Below, piece after piece: positions 43,081 through 50,863 of a stretch of DNA of 64,000 bases; positions within the stretch are counted from its first letter, which is position 1, and the number at the start of each line of letters is the position of its first letter. The position numbers and the translations under genes are program-made. The stretch is taken from the NCBI GenBank assembly GCA_016215115.1, contig JACRLN010000002.1:62001-126000 (forward strand). Reading direction: 5' to 3'. The DNA comes from Nitrospirota bacterium. Lineage in GTDB: Bacteria > Nitrospirota > Thermodesulfovibrionia > UBA6902. Below the pieces are notes generated by a model. That model was not told the origin of the DNA. It was given only the letters and a program-made list of their open reading frames with translations, and made no database searches.

Positions 43081-44397
43081 TCAAAACTTGAACTGCGGCA
43101 TCCTGAATTTGCCGCTTTTAAACTTCTTCAGCATCTTTTTCATTTCCATATACTGCTTAAGCAGCCTGTTCACGTCAGCAACTGTGCTTCCACTTCCATC
43201 AGCGATCCTCTTTTTTCGGCTGCCGTTCAGTATAACATAATTTTTTCTTTCCTGCAGCGTCATTGAATTAATAATTGCCTCAACCTTGCCAAAGGCCCTG
43301 TCATCTAAATTAATGCCTTTTATTTGTTTGCCAAGTCCGGGGATCATGCCGAGAATATTTTCAAGGGGGCCCATTTTCTTTATCTGTTTAATCTGGTTTT
43401 TAAGATCTTCAAAAGTGAAACTGTCTTTCCTCAGTTTTTCTTCTAATATAAGGGCTTCCTCCATCTCAACTGCTTCCTGAGCCTTTTCTACAAGTGAAAC
43501 AACATCACCCATGCCGAGAATCCTTGATGCCATTCTTTCAGGATGAAAAATCTCGAGAAATTCAAGCTTCTCGCCTATTCCGATTAATTTAATCGGTTTA
43601 CCGGTTACGGCAATAATTGACAGCGCTGCTCCTCCGCGCGCATCTCCGTCCATCTTGGTGAGAATAACCCCGTCTATATCGAGTCTGTCATTAAAAGACC
43701 GTGCAATGTTCACTGCGTCCTGTCCGGTCATGGCATCTGCAACAAGTAAGATTTCCTTCGGCTTTGCCTCTCTCTTCAGATTTTCAAGCTCTTTCATTAA
43801 CTGTTCATCTATATGGAGTCTGCCGGCAGTGTCAAGTATCAGAACATCCCTCCCCTCCAGATTTGATTTTTGCAGGGCTTCAGGGAAAATCCTTACAGGA
43901 TCGTCTCCCGGCTTCGTTGCATAAACAGGCACATCAATCTGTAAGCCAAGTGATTTTAACTGATCGATCGCCGCAGGCCTTTCCGTGTCGAGGGCCACAA
44001 GCATCGGTCTTCTTCCGTCTTTTTTGAAATTGTTTGCAAGTTTCGCAGCGGTTGTCGTTTTACCGGAACCATGAAGACCCACAAGCATCAGAATTGTAGG
44101 GGGGTTAGGAGAAAGGTTGATTTTATGAAATCCTCCACCCATAAGTGCGCAGAGTTCATCATGAACTATTTTTACAACCTGCTGTCCGGGAGTAATGCTT
44201 TCAAGTACCCCTTTGCCTACCGACCTTTGTTTTACCTTCTCAGTGAAATCCTTCACCACTTTGAAGTTTACGTCAGCCTCGAGGAGCGCCATCCTTATCT
44301 CCTTCATGGCTTCAGCAATGTCTTCTTCTTTCAGAAGTCCCCGGCCTTTTAATTTTTTAAATATGCCTTCTAATTTCTCTGATAATGATTCAAACAT
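43081..44397 (-). CDS. ffh: Signal recognition particle protein Ffh
   Basis: Ffh targets membrane-protein nascent chains to FtsY. The 438-residue protein has the N domain, GTPase G1 GLHGSGKTTTAAKLA near 107, ILDTAGRLHID near 188, TKMDGDARGGAAL near 246, and the Met-rich M domain (MGPLENILGMIPGLGK, GSGSTVADVNRLLKQYMEMKKMLKKFKSGK). It lies just upstream of rpsP. Confidence 0.97.
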   Translation of the reverse strand: MFESLSEKLEGIFKKLKGRGLLKEEDIAEAMKEIRMALLEADVNFKVVKDFTEKVKQRSVGKGVLESITPGQQVVKIVHDELCALMGGGFHKINLSPNPPTILMLVGLHGSGKTTTAAKLANNFKKDGRRPMLVALDTERPAAIDQLKSLGLQIDVPVYATKPGDDPVRIFPEALQKSNLEGRDVLILDTAGRLHIDEQLMKELENLKREAKPKEILLVADAMTGQDAVNIARSFNDRLDIDGVILTKMDGDARGGAALSIIAVTGKPIKLIGIGEKLEFLEIFHPERMASRILGMGDVVSLVEKAQEAVEMEEALILEEKLRKDSFTFEDLKNQIKQIKKMGPLENILGMIPGLGKQIKGINLDDRAFGKVEAIINSMTLQERKNYVILNGSRKKRIADGSGSTVADVNRLLKQYMEMKKMLKKFKSGKFRMPQFKF

Positions 44398-44400
44398 ATT

Positions 44401-44478
44401 TAGCTATGAGCTATAAGCTATAAGCTTTCAGCTTTACTCTTGTTTTGAATTTTGTTCCTTATTGCTAAACGCTAACAA
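44401..44478. repeat. AGCTATA-type heptamers between ffh and trxB
   Basis: Units AGCTATGAGCTATAAGCTATAAGC and complementary GCTAACAACTAATAGC occur. The TAG stop codon of trxB lies inside AGCTATTAGTTGTTAGCG. Confidence 0.75.
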
Positions 44479-45411
44479 CTAATAGCTTTCTTGAAAATTC
44501 TCCTCTATGTATTTCTCTGCCGCCATTGCAGCAGTTGCTCCATCACCGACAGCGGTAGCAATCTGCTTTAATGGTTTATTTCTCACATCTCCTGCAGTAA
44601 ATATCCCCGGTGCAGAAGTAGCCATATTTTCGTCAGCGATAATGTAATTATTTTCATTGAGGTTTACCAGTCCCTTAAGAAACTCTGTATTTGGATTATA
44701 GCCTATATAAATGAAGACTCCATGAACATCAAGCGCGGACTTCTCGCCAGTCTTTAGATTTTTTATATGTAAGGCATTTACCCCGTTTTCGCCGGTTATT
44801 TTATCTGCAACAGAATTCCACACAAATATAATTTTAGGATTTGAAAAGGCCCTCTCCTGCAATATCTTCTCTGCCCTCAGCTCATCTCTCCTGTGGACAA
44901 CATAAACAACTTCTGCAAATTTTGTAAGAAATATTGCCTCCTGAACAGCAGAATCACCACCGCCTACAACCGCTATTTTCTTGCCTCGATAAAATGCTCC
45001 GTCGCAGGTGGCGCAATATGAAACACCTCTGCCTCTGAACTCATTTTCCCCTTCTATCTTTAAAGGACGCGGATGTGCTCCCGTGGCGAGTATAATGCTT
45101 TTAGCCTCGTAATCCTGACTGCCTTCAAGGGTGATCCTTTTTATTTTGTTATTCAAAGAAATATCAACAACAGTTCCCTGAATTATTTCCAGTCCGAATC
45201 TTGTCGCCTGCTTTTCCATTTTCTGAGCCAGTTCAACGCCCATAATGCCTTCTTCAAAGCCCGGATAATTTTCCACCCATTCTGTAGTTGTAACAAGACC
45301 CCCGGGCAGACCCTTCTCAATAAGCAGGCTCTTGAGCCTGGCCCTTGCAGCATAAAGCCCTGCCGTCAGTCCGGCAGGGCCTCCTCCGATAATTACAACA
45401 TCATAAATCAT
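44479..45411 (-). CDS. trxB: Thioredoxin reductase
   Basis: TrxB reduces thioredoxin with NADPH. The 310-residue flavoprotein has the FAD site VVIIGGGPAGLTAGLYAARA, the redox-active YCATCDGAF near 134-142, the NADPH site VVGGGDSAVQEAI and a C-terminal FTAGDVRNKPLKQIATAVGDGA. It follows trxA by three bases, so the two are cotranscribed. Confidence 0.96.
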   Translation of the reverse strand: MIYDVVIIGGGPAGLTAGLYAARARLKSLLIEKGLPGGLVTTTEWVENYPGFEEGIMGVELAQKMEKQATRFGLEIIQGTVVDISLNNKIKRITLEGSQDYEAKSIILATGAHPRPLKIEGENEFRGRGVSYCATCDGAFYRGKKIAVVGGGDSAVQEAIFLTKFAEVVYVVHRRDELRAEKILQERAFSNPKIIFVWNSVADKITGENGVNALHIKNLKTGEKSALDVHGVFIYIGYNPNTEFLKGLVNLNENNYIIADENMATSAPGIFTAGDVRNKPLKQIATAVGDGATAAMAAEKYIEENFQESY

Positions 45412-45414
45412 TTA

Positions 45415-45738
45415 TCACATCAGGGATTCGATCTTGGACTTGAGCTGAGCCTTTGGAACAGCGCCAACTACCTGATCCAGAATCTTGCCGTCTTTAAAAA
45501 ATATAAGTGTGGGAATGCCTCTGATATTGTAGCGGCTTGCAATATCGGGATTTTCATCTGTATTTACCTTTGCAAATGTTACCTTGCCTTCATATTCCTT
45601 TGCGAGTTCTTCAACAACAGGGGCTATTATCTTGCAAGGACCACACCATGTGGCCCAGAAATCTATCATTACAAGACTTTGTGATTTTACTGTTTGGTCA
45701 AAAGAGTCAGCCGTAAGACTTTTCACTGCATCTGACAT
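45415..45738 (-). CDS. trxA: Thioredoxin
   Basis: The 107-residue protein has DFWATWCGPCKIIAPVVEELAKEY with the WCGPC active site near 31-35 and the cis-Pro in RGIPTLIFFKDG near 75. A GGAGGATATT site precedes the ATG. Partner of the adjacent trxB. Confidence 0.97.
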   Translation of the reverse strand: MSDAVKSLTADSFDQTVKSQSLVMIDFWATWCGPCKIIAPVVEELAKEYEGKVTFAKVNTDENPDIASRYNIRGIPTLIFFKDGKILDQVVGAVPKAQLKSKIESLM

Positions 45739-45893
45739 TAAAATATCCTCCTAAAAAAAGATTTACAGTATATAATTATATTCTCCGGCAACTTCTTTGT
45801 CAATTTTCGCTAAGCACCCTGAAAAATTGAGAAATATTTTAACATCTTCAGGTTATCTATCTCATGAAATATGGTATTATTTCAAGCAAACTT

Positions 45894-46319
45894 ATGAAGA
45901 AAAAAGTTTACACCTTGGGTACAGGATTAAGAAGTCTGGAAGATTTCATCGAGATAATTAATTCTTACAATATTGATGCTATTATTGATGTAAGAAGTTA
46001 TCCGTCAAGCAAGTTTGAATATTTTAAAAAAATCAACCTTGAGCCTTTGCTCAAGAAGGAAATGCTTGAATACCATTATCTCGGTAAAGAGCTTGGGGGG
46101 TTCAGAAAAGAAGGTTATGACCATTACATAATTACAAAGGAATTTGAAGAAGGTGTAAAATTACTGGAAGGCATTGCATCCACAAAATCTTCAGTAATAA
46201 TTTGTGCAGAGCGATTCCCCTGGAAATGTCACAGGAAATACATAGCACAAGCGCTGCAGAAAAAAGGATGGATGATTGAACATATTCTTGATAAAGGCAA
46301 GGTCTGGGTGCCGAAGTAG
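45894..46319 (+). CDS. DUF488 family protein
   Basis: With the ATG at 45894 the protein is 141 residues, starting MKKKVYTLGTGLRSLEDFIEII as family members do; the upstream ATG 45864 adds ten atypical residues. Landmarks are DAIIDVRSYPSSKFEYF, YHYLGKELGGF, ICAERFPWKCHRKYIA with the conserved Cys, and MIEHIL. The function is unknown. Confidence 0.85.
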   Translation: MKKKVYTLGTGLRSLEDFIEIINSYNIDAIIDVRSYPSSKFEYFKKINLEPLLKKEMLEYHYLGKELGGFRKEGYDHYIITKEFEEGVKLLEGIASTKSSVIICAERFPWKCHRKYIAQALQKKGWMIEHILDKGKVWVPK

Positions 46320-46412
46320 AACAATATTTAGAAATTGAAAAAATCACACCATATATATAAAATCAATCTTCAGATAACGAAGAAGTTGCAATTCGTTAGT
46401 AGCTGTAGAACT

Positions 46413-46689
46413 TACTAATGTGCTGTCTCATAAATAAGTTTATACGACTTTGTCATTCCCGTTTGTCGGGAATCCTTCTTTTGCAAGGGGAAAGATTCCG
46501 GTCAGGCCGGAATGACACTATAAAATATGTAAAGAACTGTTAGGGACAGCACACTAATCAGTTTATTAGTATGAAGACACATTTGTCATGCCCGCAGGTA
46601 GTAAGCGGGCATCCAGTGCCTTTCTGGATTCCCGCTCAACAGACTGCGGGAATGACGCTTATGTATTCTTATTTATGAACTCCTTAGTA
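46413..46689. mobile_element. MITE-like element A, copy 2, split by element B
   Basis: After removing element B and one CTAA copy, the left end reads TACTAATCAGTTTATTAGTA and the right end TATTTATGAACTCCTTAGTA, giving a 138-bp copy that matches the copy at 8208-8345 at about 94%. It lies just upstream of the 46713 gene, as part of a 390-bp gap without coding sequence. Confidence 0.8.
46419..46553. mobile_element. MITE-like element B inserted in element A
   Basis: Terminal inverted repeats TGTGCTGTCTC and GGGACAGCACA (10 of 11 complementary) are flanked on both sides by the direct repeat CTAA. The CTAA at its left is part of the left terminal repeat of element A (TACTAATCAG), so B inserted there with a 4-bp target duplication. 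The inside has GTCATTCCCGTTTGTCGGGA and GATTCCGGTCAGGCCGGAA hairpins. Confidence 0.8.
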
Positions 46690-46712
46690 ACAACAATTTC
46701 CAGGAGGTTATA

Positions 46713-47096
46713 ATGGCAGAAATAGAAAGCCGTGAGGACAAGCCGTTACCCGGGATAGAATACTCGGAAATCCATATCCCTGACGAAGACAACCTCGGTA
46801 CAGGTATTTTCACAACAGTTCTCGAACCCAGGGCAACGGCTAAAATCAACCCGATCATCAGTGCCATAAGGAATGTTCCGGTATTTCAATTAATCGTTAA
46901 TATAAATTCAGCAGAAAATGAAGTTACTGTTCTGCTTGGCAAGGCAGACAACAGCCCTGCGAGTTCCAGAGAAGTCTTTATGATGCCCAAAATTTTTGAT
47001 GCCTCAATGACACACCGGTTGGATGCAATTTTCAAAGACTGGAAGATAACAGAATTAAAAATGAACGGAGACAATTTAGAAAAGGTAGCGAATTAA
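46713..47096 (+). CDS. Protein of unknown function, 127 residues
   Basis: The gene has AGGAGG in the right place. No signal peptide or transmembrane segment is seen. The sequence (MAEIESREDKPLPGIEYSEI, then RATAKINPIISAIRNVPVFQ) gives no family I recognise. The last four bases overlap the end of the convergent 47093 gene. Its only upstream promoter region is repeat elements A and B. Confidence 0.7.
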   Translation: MAEIESREDKPLPGIEYSEIHIPDEDNLGTGIFTTVLEPRATAKINPIISAIRNVPVFQLIVNINSAENEVTVLLGKADNSPASSREVFMMPKIFDASMTHRLDAIFKDWKITELKMNGDNLEKVAN

Positions 47097-47632
47097 TCCT
47101 TCTTGGCCCCTACAAACCAGTCTTTTTTGTCGCTGAACAGCACATTGAACGTTGTGAGTGAACCATAACAGCGGGTGATATACTGCTGGAAATTTACCTT
47201 TTCACTGTCTGTAAGTTTCTCGGAACCATTGATGTTCTGTTCAAGAACACGGAGCTGATTGCGGATCATTACTATCTTGTGGAAAAAGACATCAATGGGA
47301 ACCGCCTTTTCCTGCATTCCCGGTTTGCCGGGTTTCATGATCAACTCTCCTCCGTTCCATTTTTCTGCAAGGGGAATTATTCCGGCTAAACCTTCTTCAA
47401 TGAGAATCTCCCGAATGGTTTCTTTCAATATATTTAAATCCATAGCTTGCTCCTGTAAATTTTGTTCCTGCTGTGGCGGATCGGACAATTCGGTTTCCGC
47501 TTCTGCTTCTGTGAAATACTTAACGCCGGAAGTAATAAAGTTGACAATAAGACGTTCCCCTTCTACACGCACTACTTTCCCTGTCCCGAAAATCCTGTGA
47601 TGAACAACCCTTCCGGTATAGAATTCTTCCAT
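47093..47632 (-). CDS. Unknown protein downstream of thiC
   Basis: A 179-residue protein. Residues 1-45 (MEEFYTGRVVHHRIFGTGKV) look like the small SH3-like domain seen at the C-terminus of UvrD/PcrA or CarD-type proteins. The middle is Glu/Gln-rich, and the C-terminus (FFHKIVMIRNQLRVLEQNINGSEKL) is helical. It begins two bases after thiC on the same strand, so it is the last gene of the thiamine operon or of a read-through transcript. I cannot assign a function. Confidence 0.7.
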   Translation of the reverse strand: MEEFYTGRVVHHRIFGTGKVVRVEGERLIVNFITSGVKYFTEAEAETELSDPPQQEQNLQEQAMDLNILKETIREILIEEGLAGIIPLAEKWNGGELIMKPGKPGMQEKAVPIDVFFHKIVMIRNQLRVLEQNINGSEKLTDSEKVNFQQYITRCYGSLTTFNVLFSDKKDWFVGAKKD

Positions 47633-47634
47633 AA

Positions 47635-48936
47635 TTACCTTTTCCTCAACGCCTCTTCAACTGTCTTGATAGCACAAAACTCTCCGCACATACTGCACAC
47701 GTGCGACTCTGTCGGCGGGACCTCCGCGCGCCACTGTCTTACTTTATCCGGATTCAATGACAGTGCTATCTGCCCATTCCAGTCAAGCGCCTTTCTCCTC
47801 TTTGCCATCTCGATGTCAAGGTCAATTGCACCTTTTACGCCTTTTGCTATATCTGCGGCATGTGCTGCTATCTTTGATGCAATAACCCCTTCTTTTACGT
47901 CCTCAATACTGGGAAGTCTGATGTGCTCCGACGGCGTTACATAGCATAGGAAATCGGCACCGGCTGCGCCTGCAATAGCTCCTCCGATTGCTGCAGATAT
48001 ATGGTCATAGCCCATTGCAATATCAGTCACAAGAGGGCCGAGGACATAAAAAGGCGCTCCTTTGCAGATCTCTTTCTGCATCTTTATATTAAGCTCAACC
48101 TGATTCAGCGGTACATGGCCGGGGCCTTCAATAATAACCTGAACTCCCTCTTTAACCGCCCTGTCCCGCAATCCACCGAGGGTCAAAAGTTCATCTATCT
48201 GTGTCCTGTCCGTTGCATCCGCAAGACACCCGGGACGAGCAGCGTCGCCGAGGCTCAATGTAAGGTCATACTTTCTCGACATTTCAAGAAGCCTGTCATA
48301 ATTTTCATAAAGAGGATTTTCCCTGTCATTATAAATCATCCATTCGACGAGAAATGCTCCCCCGCGGCTTACAATATCAAGTATCCTTCCGTCTTCCCTC
48401 AGCGTCTGAATGGTCTTCCTGGTAAGACCGCAGTGGACCGTGACGAAATCAACGCCCTGTTCCGCATGTTCTTCAATGATTGCAAAGAGATCGTCAACAC
48501 TCATTTTTGAAATAGTACCTCGATCTTCAGCAGCCTTTGCAACAGCCTCATAGATAGGAACTGTTCCAACTGCAATGGGCGATTTTCTGAGCAGCAGTTT
48601 TCTTATGTCCTTTATCGGCCCGCCGGTTGAAAGATCCATCACGGCGTCCGCGCCGTATTTCACCAGTACATCAAGCTTCTCCATTTCATCATCGAGAGAG
48701 ATCTTGTCTTTCGACGTCCCGATATTGGCGTTTATCTTTGTCTTCAATCCCCTCCCGATACCAAGAGGTTTTATATCGTGGAATGCATTTCTTGAAATAA
48801 CGGAAAAACCTGATGCAATGTCCTGTGAAAGTTTCTCAGGGTCAACGCCTTCATCAAGCGCAACCTGCTTAACTTCATCAGTGATAATTCCTTTTCGTGC
48901 AAGTTCTATACGCGTATGTTGCAACTTATTGTTCAT
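47635..48936 (-). CDS. thiC: Phosphomethylpyrimidine synthase ThiC
   Basis: ThiC, a radical SAM enzyme, rearranges AIR to HMP-P. ATG 48936 is preferred because AAGGAGAATATC precedes it, giving 433 residues. Landmarks are KINANIGTSKD near 75, DLSTGGPIKDIRKLLL near 105, TVHCGLTRK near 160, RGGAFLVEWMI near 190, GDAARPGCLADATDRTQ near 230, and the C-terminal CSMCGEFCAIK with the CX2CX4C Fe-S motif near 415. Fifth gene of the riboswitch-linked operon. Confidence 0.96.
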   Translation of the reverse strand: MNNKLQHTRIELARKGIITDEVKQVALDEGVDPEKLSQDIASGFSVISRNAFHDIKPLGIGRGLKTKINANIGTSKDKISLDDEMEKLDVLVKYGADAVMDLSTGGPIKDIRKLLLRKSPIAVGTVPIYEAVAKAAEDRGTISKMSVDDLFAIIEEHAEQGVDFVTVHCGLTRKTIQTLREDGRILDIVSRGGAFLVEWMIYNDRENPLYENYDRLLEMSRKYDLTLSLGDAARPGCLADATDRTQIDELLTLGGLRDRAVKEGVQVIIEGPGHVPLNQVELNIKMQKEICKGAPFYVLGPLVTDIAMGYDHISAAIGGAIAGAAGADFLCYVTPSEHIRLPSIEDVKEGVIASKIAAHAADIAKGVKGAIDLDIEMAKRRKALDWNGQIALSLNPDKVRQWRAEVPPTESHVCSMCGEFCAIKTVEEALRKR

Positions 48937-48974
48937 GATATTCTCCTTGTCTGTCATTCCGCACTTGATGTTTT

Positions 48975-49072
48975 GTCATGCCCGAAGTTTTTAATCGGGC
49001 ATCCAGCTCAATTGTATTTGTCTCCCGCTTCAGCAAGAACAGCGTCTGGATTCCCGCCTTCGCGGGAATGAC
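48975..49072. repeat. GTCATGCCCG palindrome pair between thiE and thiC
   Basis: GTCATGCCCG...CGGGCAT and TGGATTCCCGCCTTCGCGGGAAT lie back to back; members of the interspersed family. Confidence 0.8.
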
Positions 49073-49079
49073 ATACAGT

Positions 49080-49709
49080 TCAAATGTCATCTGACAGTTT
49101 ATATATAATTTCCTTCGCTTTCCCTCTTATATCCTCTGCCCCAAAAATTTCCGATATCATCGCAACCCCGAACGCCCCTGCCTTTTTCACTTCCTCCACT
49201 TTATCACTTTGTATCCCGCCAATCGCAAAGACCGGAATTTTTATTTTCCTGCTGACTTCTTTCAATGTATCTAATCCCAACGGTTTCCCGTATTTCAATT
49301 TCGACGGCGTCCTGTAAATCGGACCAAGAGTAATAAAATCAGCCCCTGCCCTTTCAGCCTCCTTTGCCTCTTTTAAAGAATGTGTCGAGACGCCAATTAA
49401 AAGTTTCTTCTTCACAACATGCCTCACTGCATCAGCAGGTATACTGTTTTGTGTAAGGTGAACTCCGTCAGCGCCTGCTGCAAGCGCAATATCAAACCTG
49501 TCATTGATAAAGAGTCTCGCATCGTATCTTGCAGTTAATTCTCTCATTTTATAAGTCAGTTTTAATAACTCCCGTGTGCCTAAATCTTTTTCTCTAAGCT
49601 GTATCGCTTTCACTCCGCCTTTTAATGCTTCTTTAACAGCAGCAATCAGCGAATAGCGGTCAGCGATCAGCTTTCTGTCGGTAATTAAATAAAGTTTAAA
49701 ATCAATCAT
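49080..49709 (-). CDS. ThiE/TenI-type protein (copy 2)
   Basis: The 209-residue protein has the ThiE fold landmarks (AIQLREKD near 36-42, IND near 68-70, GVSTHSLKEA near 106, AIGGIQSDK near 162), but two canonical motifs are changed. The HxGQxD segment reads HLTQNS (84-89), without the Mg-binding Asp, and the phosphate loop reads GPIYRTPSK (129-137) in place of GPxxxTxTK. It lies between thiG and thiC under the TPP riboswitch. A TenI-like thiazole tautomerase acting on the ThiG product is plausible; thiamine-phosphate synthase remains possible. Confidence 0.85.
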   Translation of the reverse strand: MIDFKLYLITDRKLIADRYSLIAAVKEALKGGVKAIQLREKDLGTRELLKLTYKMRELTARYDARLFINDRFDIALAAGADGVHLTQNSIPADAVRHVVKKKLLIGVSTHSLKEAKEAERAGADFITLGPIYRTPSKLKYGKPLGLDTLKEVSRKIKIPVFAIGGIQSDKVEEVKKAGAFGVAMISEIFGAEDIRGKAKEIIYKLSDDI

Positions 49710-49719
49710 TGTTTCTTTC

Positions 49720-49747
49720 GTAGGGGCAATTCATGAATTGCCCCTAC
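49720..49747. repeat. 28-bp GTAGGGGCAATTC palindrome between thiG and thiE copy 2
   Basis: GTAGGGGCAATTCA is followed by its reverse complement. It is the same sequence (apart from end bases) as the in-frame copy in nnrD at 14540-14567. Confidence 0.9.
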
Positions 49748-49780
49748 CGGACACGAATAACGCTTAACGCCTCGTGGTCT

Positions 49781-50551
49781 TTACAGCATTCCCTCAATCG
49801 GACTGCTTGCTGTTGCATAAAGCTTTTTCGGTATCCTTCCTGCCTTATATGCGAGGCGTCCGGCCATGACAGCATATTTCATCGCCTCTGCCATAGCGAT
49901 CGGGTCTTTTGCTCCGGCTATTGCTGTATTCAGAAGTACAGCATCGCATCCAAGTTCCATTGCAACCGCAACATCAGAAGCAGTGCCTACTCCGGCATCA
50001 ACTATAATAGGCACCTTCGCCTGTTCGAGTATTATTTTAATGTTGTATGGATTTCGTATGCCCAGTCCTGAACCAATCGGCGCAGCAAGCGGCATAACGG
50101 CAGCAGCTCCTGCATCTACGAGTCTTAAAGCCATTACAGGATCATCATTTACATACGGGAGGACTATGAAACCCTCTTTTGCCAGTATCTCTGTTGCTTT
50201 CAATGTGGCACAGGTATCCGGGAACAACGTCTTTTCATCGCCAATCACCTCAAGCTTGATAAGGTCTGAAACGCCTGCCTCTCTTGCAAGCCTTGCATAT
50301 CTTAACGCATCCTCCATTGTATAGCAGCCTGCTGTATTTGGCAGGATTTTATATTTTTTAGGATCAATATAATCAAAGAGGTTCTCTGATTTTCTGTCAA
50401 ATATATTCACTCTTCTTACTGCGACAGTAACAACATCTGCGCCTGATATCTCGATTGCTTTTTTTGTTTCCTCGAAATCTCTGTATTTCCCGGTACCAAC
50501 CCACAGCCGGGATTTAAATCCAATGCCTTTTATTACTAATTTGTCGTTCAT
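49781..50551 (-). CDS. thiG: Thiazole synthase ThiG
   Basis: ThiG builds the thiazole phosphate from DXP, ThiS thiocarboxylate and dehydroglycine. The 256-residue TIM barrel has [26 protein letters not shown], the Schiff-base Lys in [12 protein letters not shown] near 98, and [55 protein letters not shown]. Immediately downstream of thiS. Confidence 0.96.
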   Translation of the reverse strand: MNDKLVIKGIGFKSRLWVGTGKYRDFEETKKAIEISGADVVTVAVRRVNIFDRKSENLFDYIDPKKYKILPNTAGCYTMEDALRYARLAREAGVSDLIKLEVIGDEKTLFPDTCATLKATEILAKEGFIVLPYVNDDPVMALRLVDAGAAAVMPLAAPIGSGLGIRNPYNIKIILEQAKVPIIVDAGVGTASDVAVAMELGCDAVLLNTAIAGAKDPIAMAEAMKYAVMAGRLAYKAGRIPKKLYATASSPIEGML

Positions 50552-50595
50552 AGATGTTCCCTCTCAATTTTAAATTTGAGATTTGAAATTTATTG

Positions 50596-50796
50596 TTATC
50601 CTCCTCCCACAAAATTCACAACCTCAACCGAGTCACCATTTTTAAGGACATGATCCTGAAAATCGCATTTTTTTATGATTTGCATATTGACCTCAACAGC
50701 GACACTTCCCGGCTCGATCTGTAAAGTCTCAAGAAGTCCGGAAACAGTCAAACTGTCCTGAATTTCTGTTTCTGTGCCATTTATTTTAAGTTTCAT
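50596..50796 (-). CDS. thiS: Sulfur carrier protein ThiS
   Basis: ThiS delivers sulfur to thiazole synthesis as a C-terminal thiocarboxylate. The 66-residue ubiquitin-like protein ends in VEVVNFVGGG with the Gly-Gly tail. ThiF, the activating enzyme, is not in the window. Confidence 0.93.
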   Translation of the reverse strand: MKLKINGTETEIQDSLTVSGLLETLQIEPGSVAVEVNMQIIKKCDFQDHVLKNGDSVEVVNFVGGG

Positions 50797-50807
50797 ATTT
50801 TCCTCAT

Positions 50808-50859
50808 GTCATTCCGGCTTGTCCGGAATCTGTAGTGGCAATTCATGAATTGCCCCTAC
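50808..50859. repeat. GTCATTCCGG and GTAGTGGCAATTC palindromes in tandem
   Basis: A GTCATTCCGGCTTGTCCGG hairpin is followed directly by the 28-bp GTAGTGGCAATTC palindrome. Both lie between the HydG-like gene and thiS inside the operon. Confidence 0.85.
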
Positions 50860-50863
50860 AAAT

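Noticed and set aside
43655-44027. Plus-strand ORFs antisense to ffh
   Set aside because: They are shadows of the GTPase domain of ffh.
45073-45684. A 203-residue plus-strand ORF
   Set aside because: It lies antisense to trxB and trxA, both certain, and has no recognisable motif.
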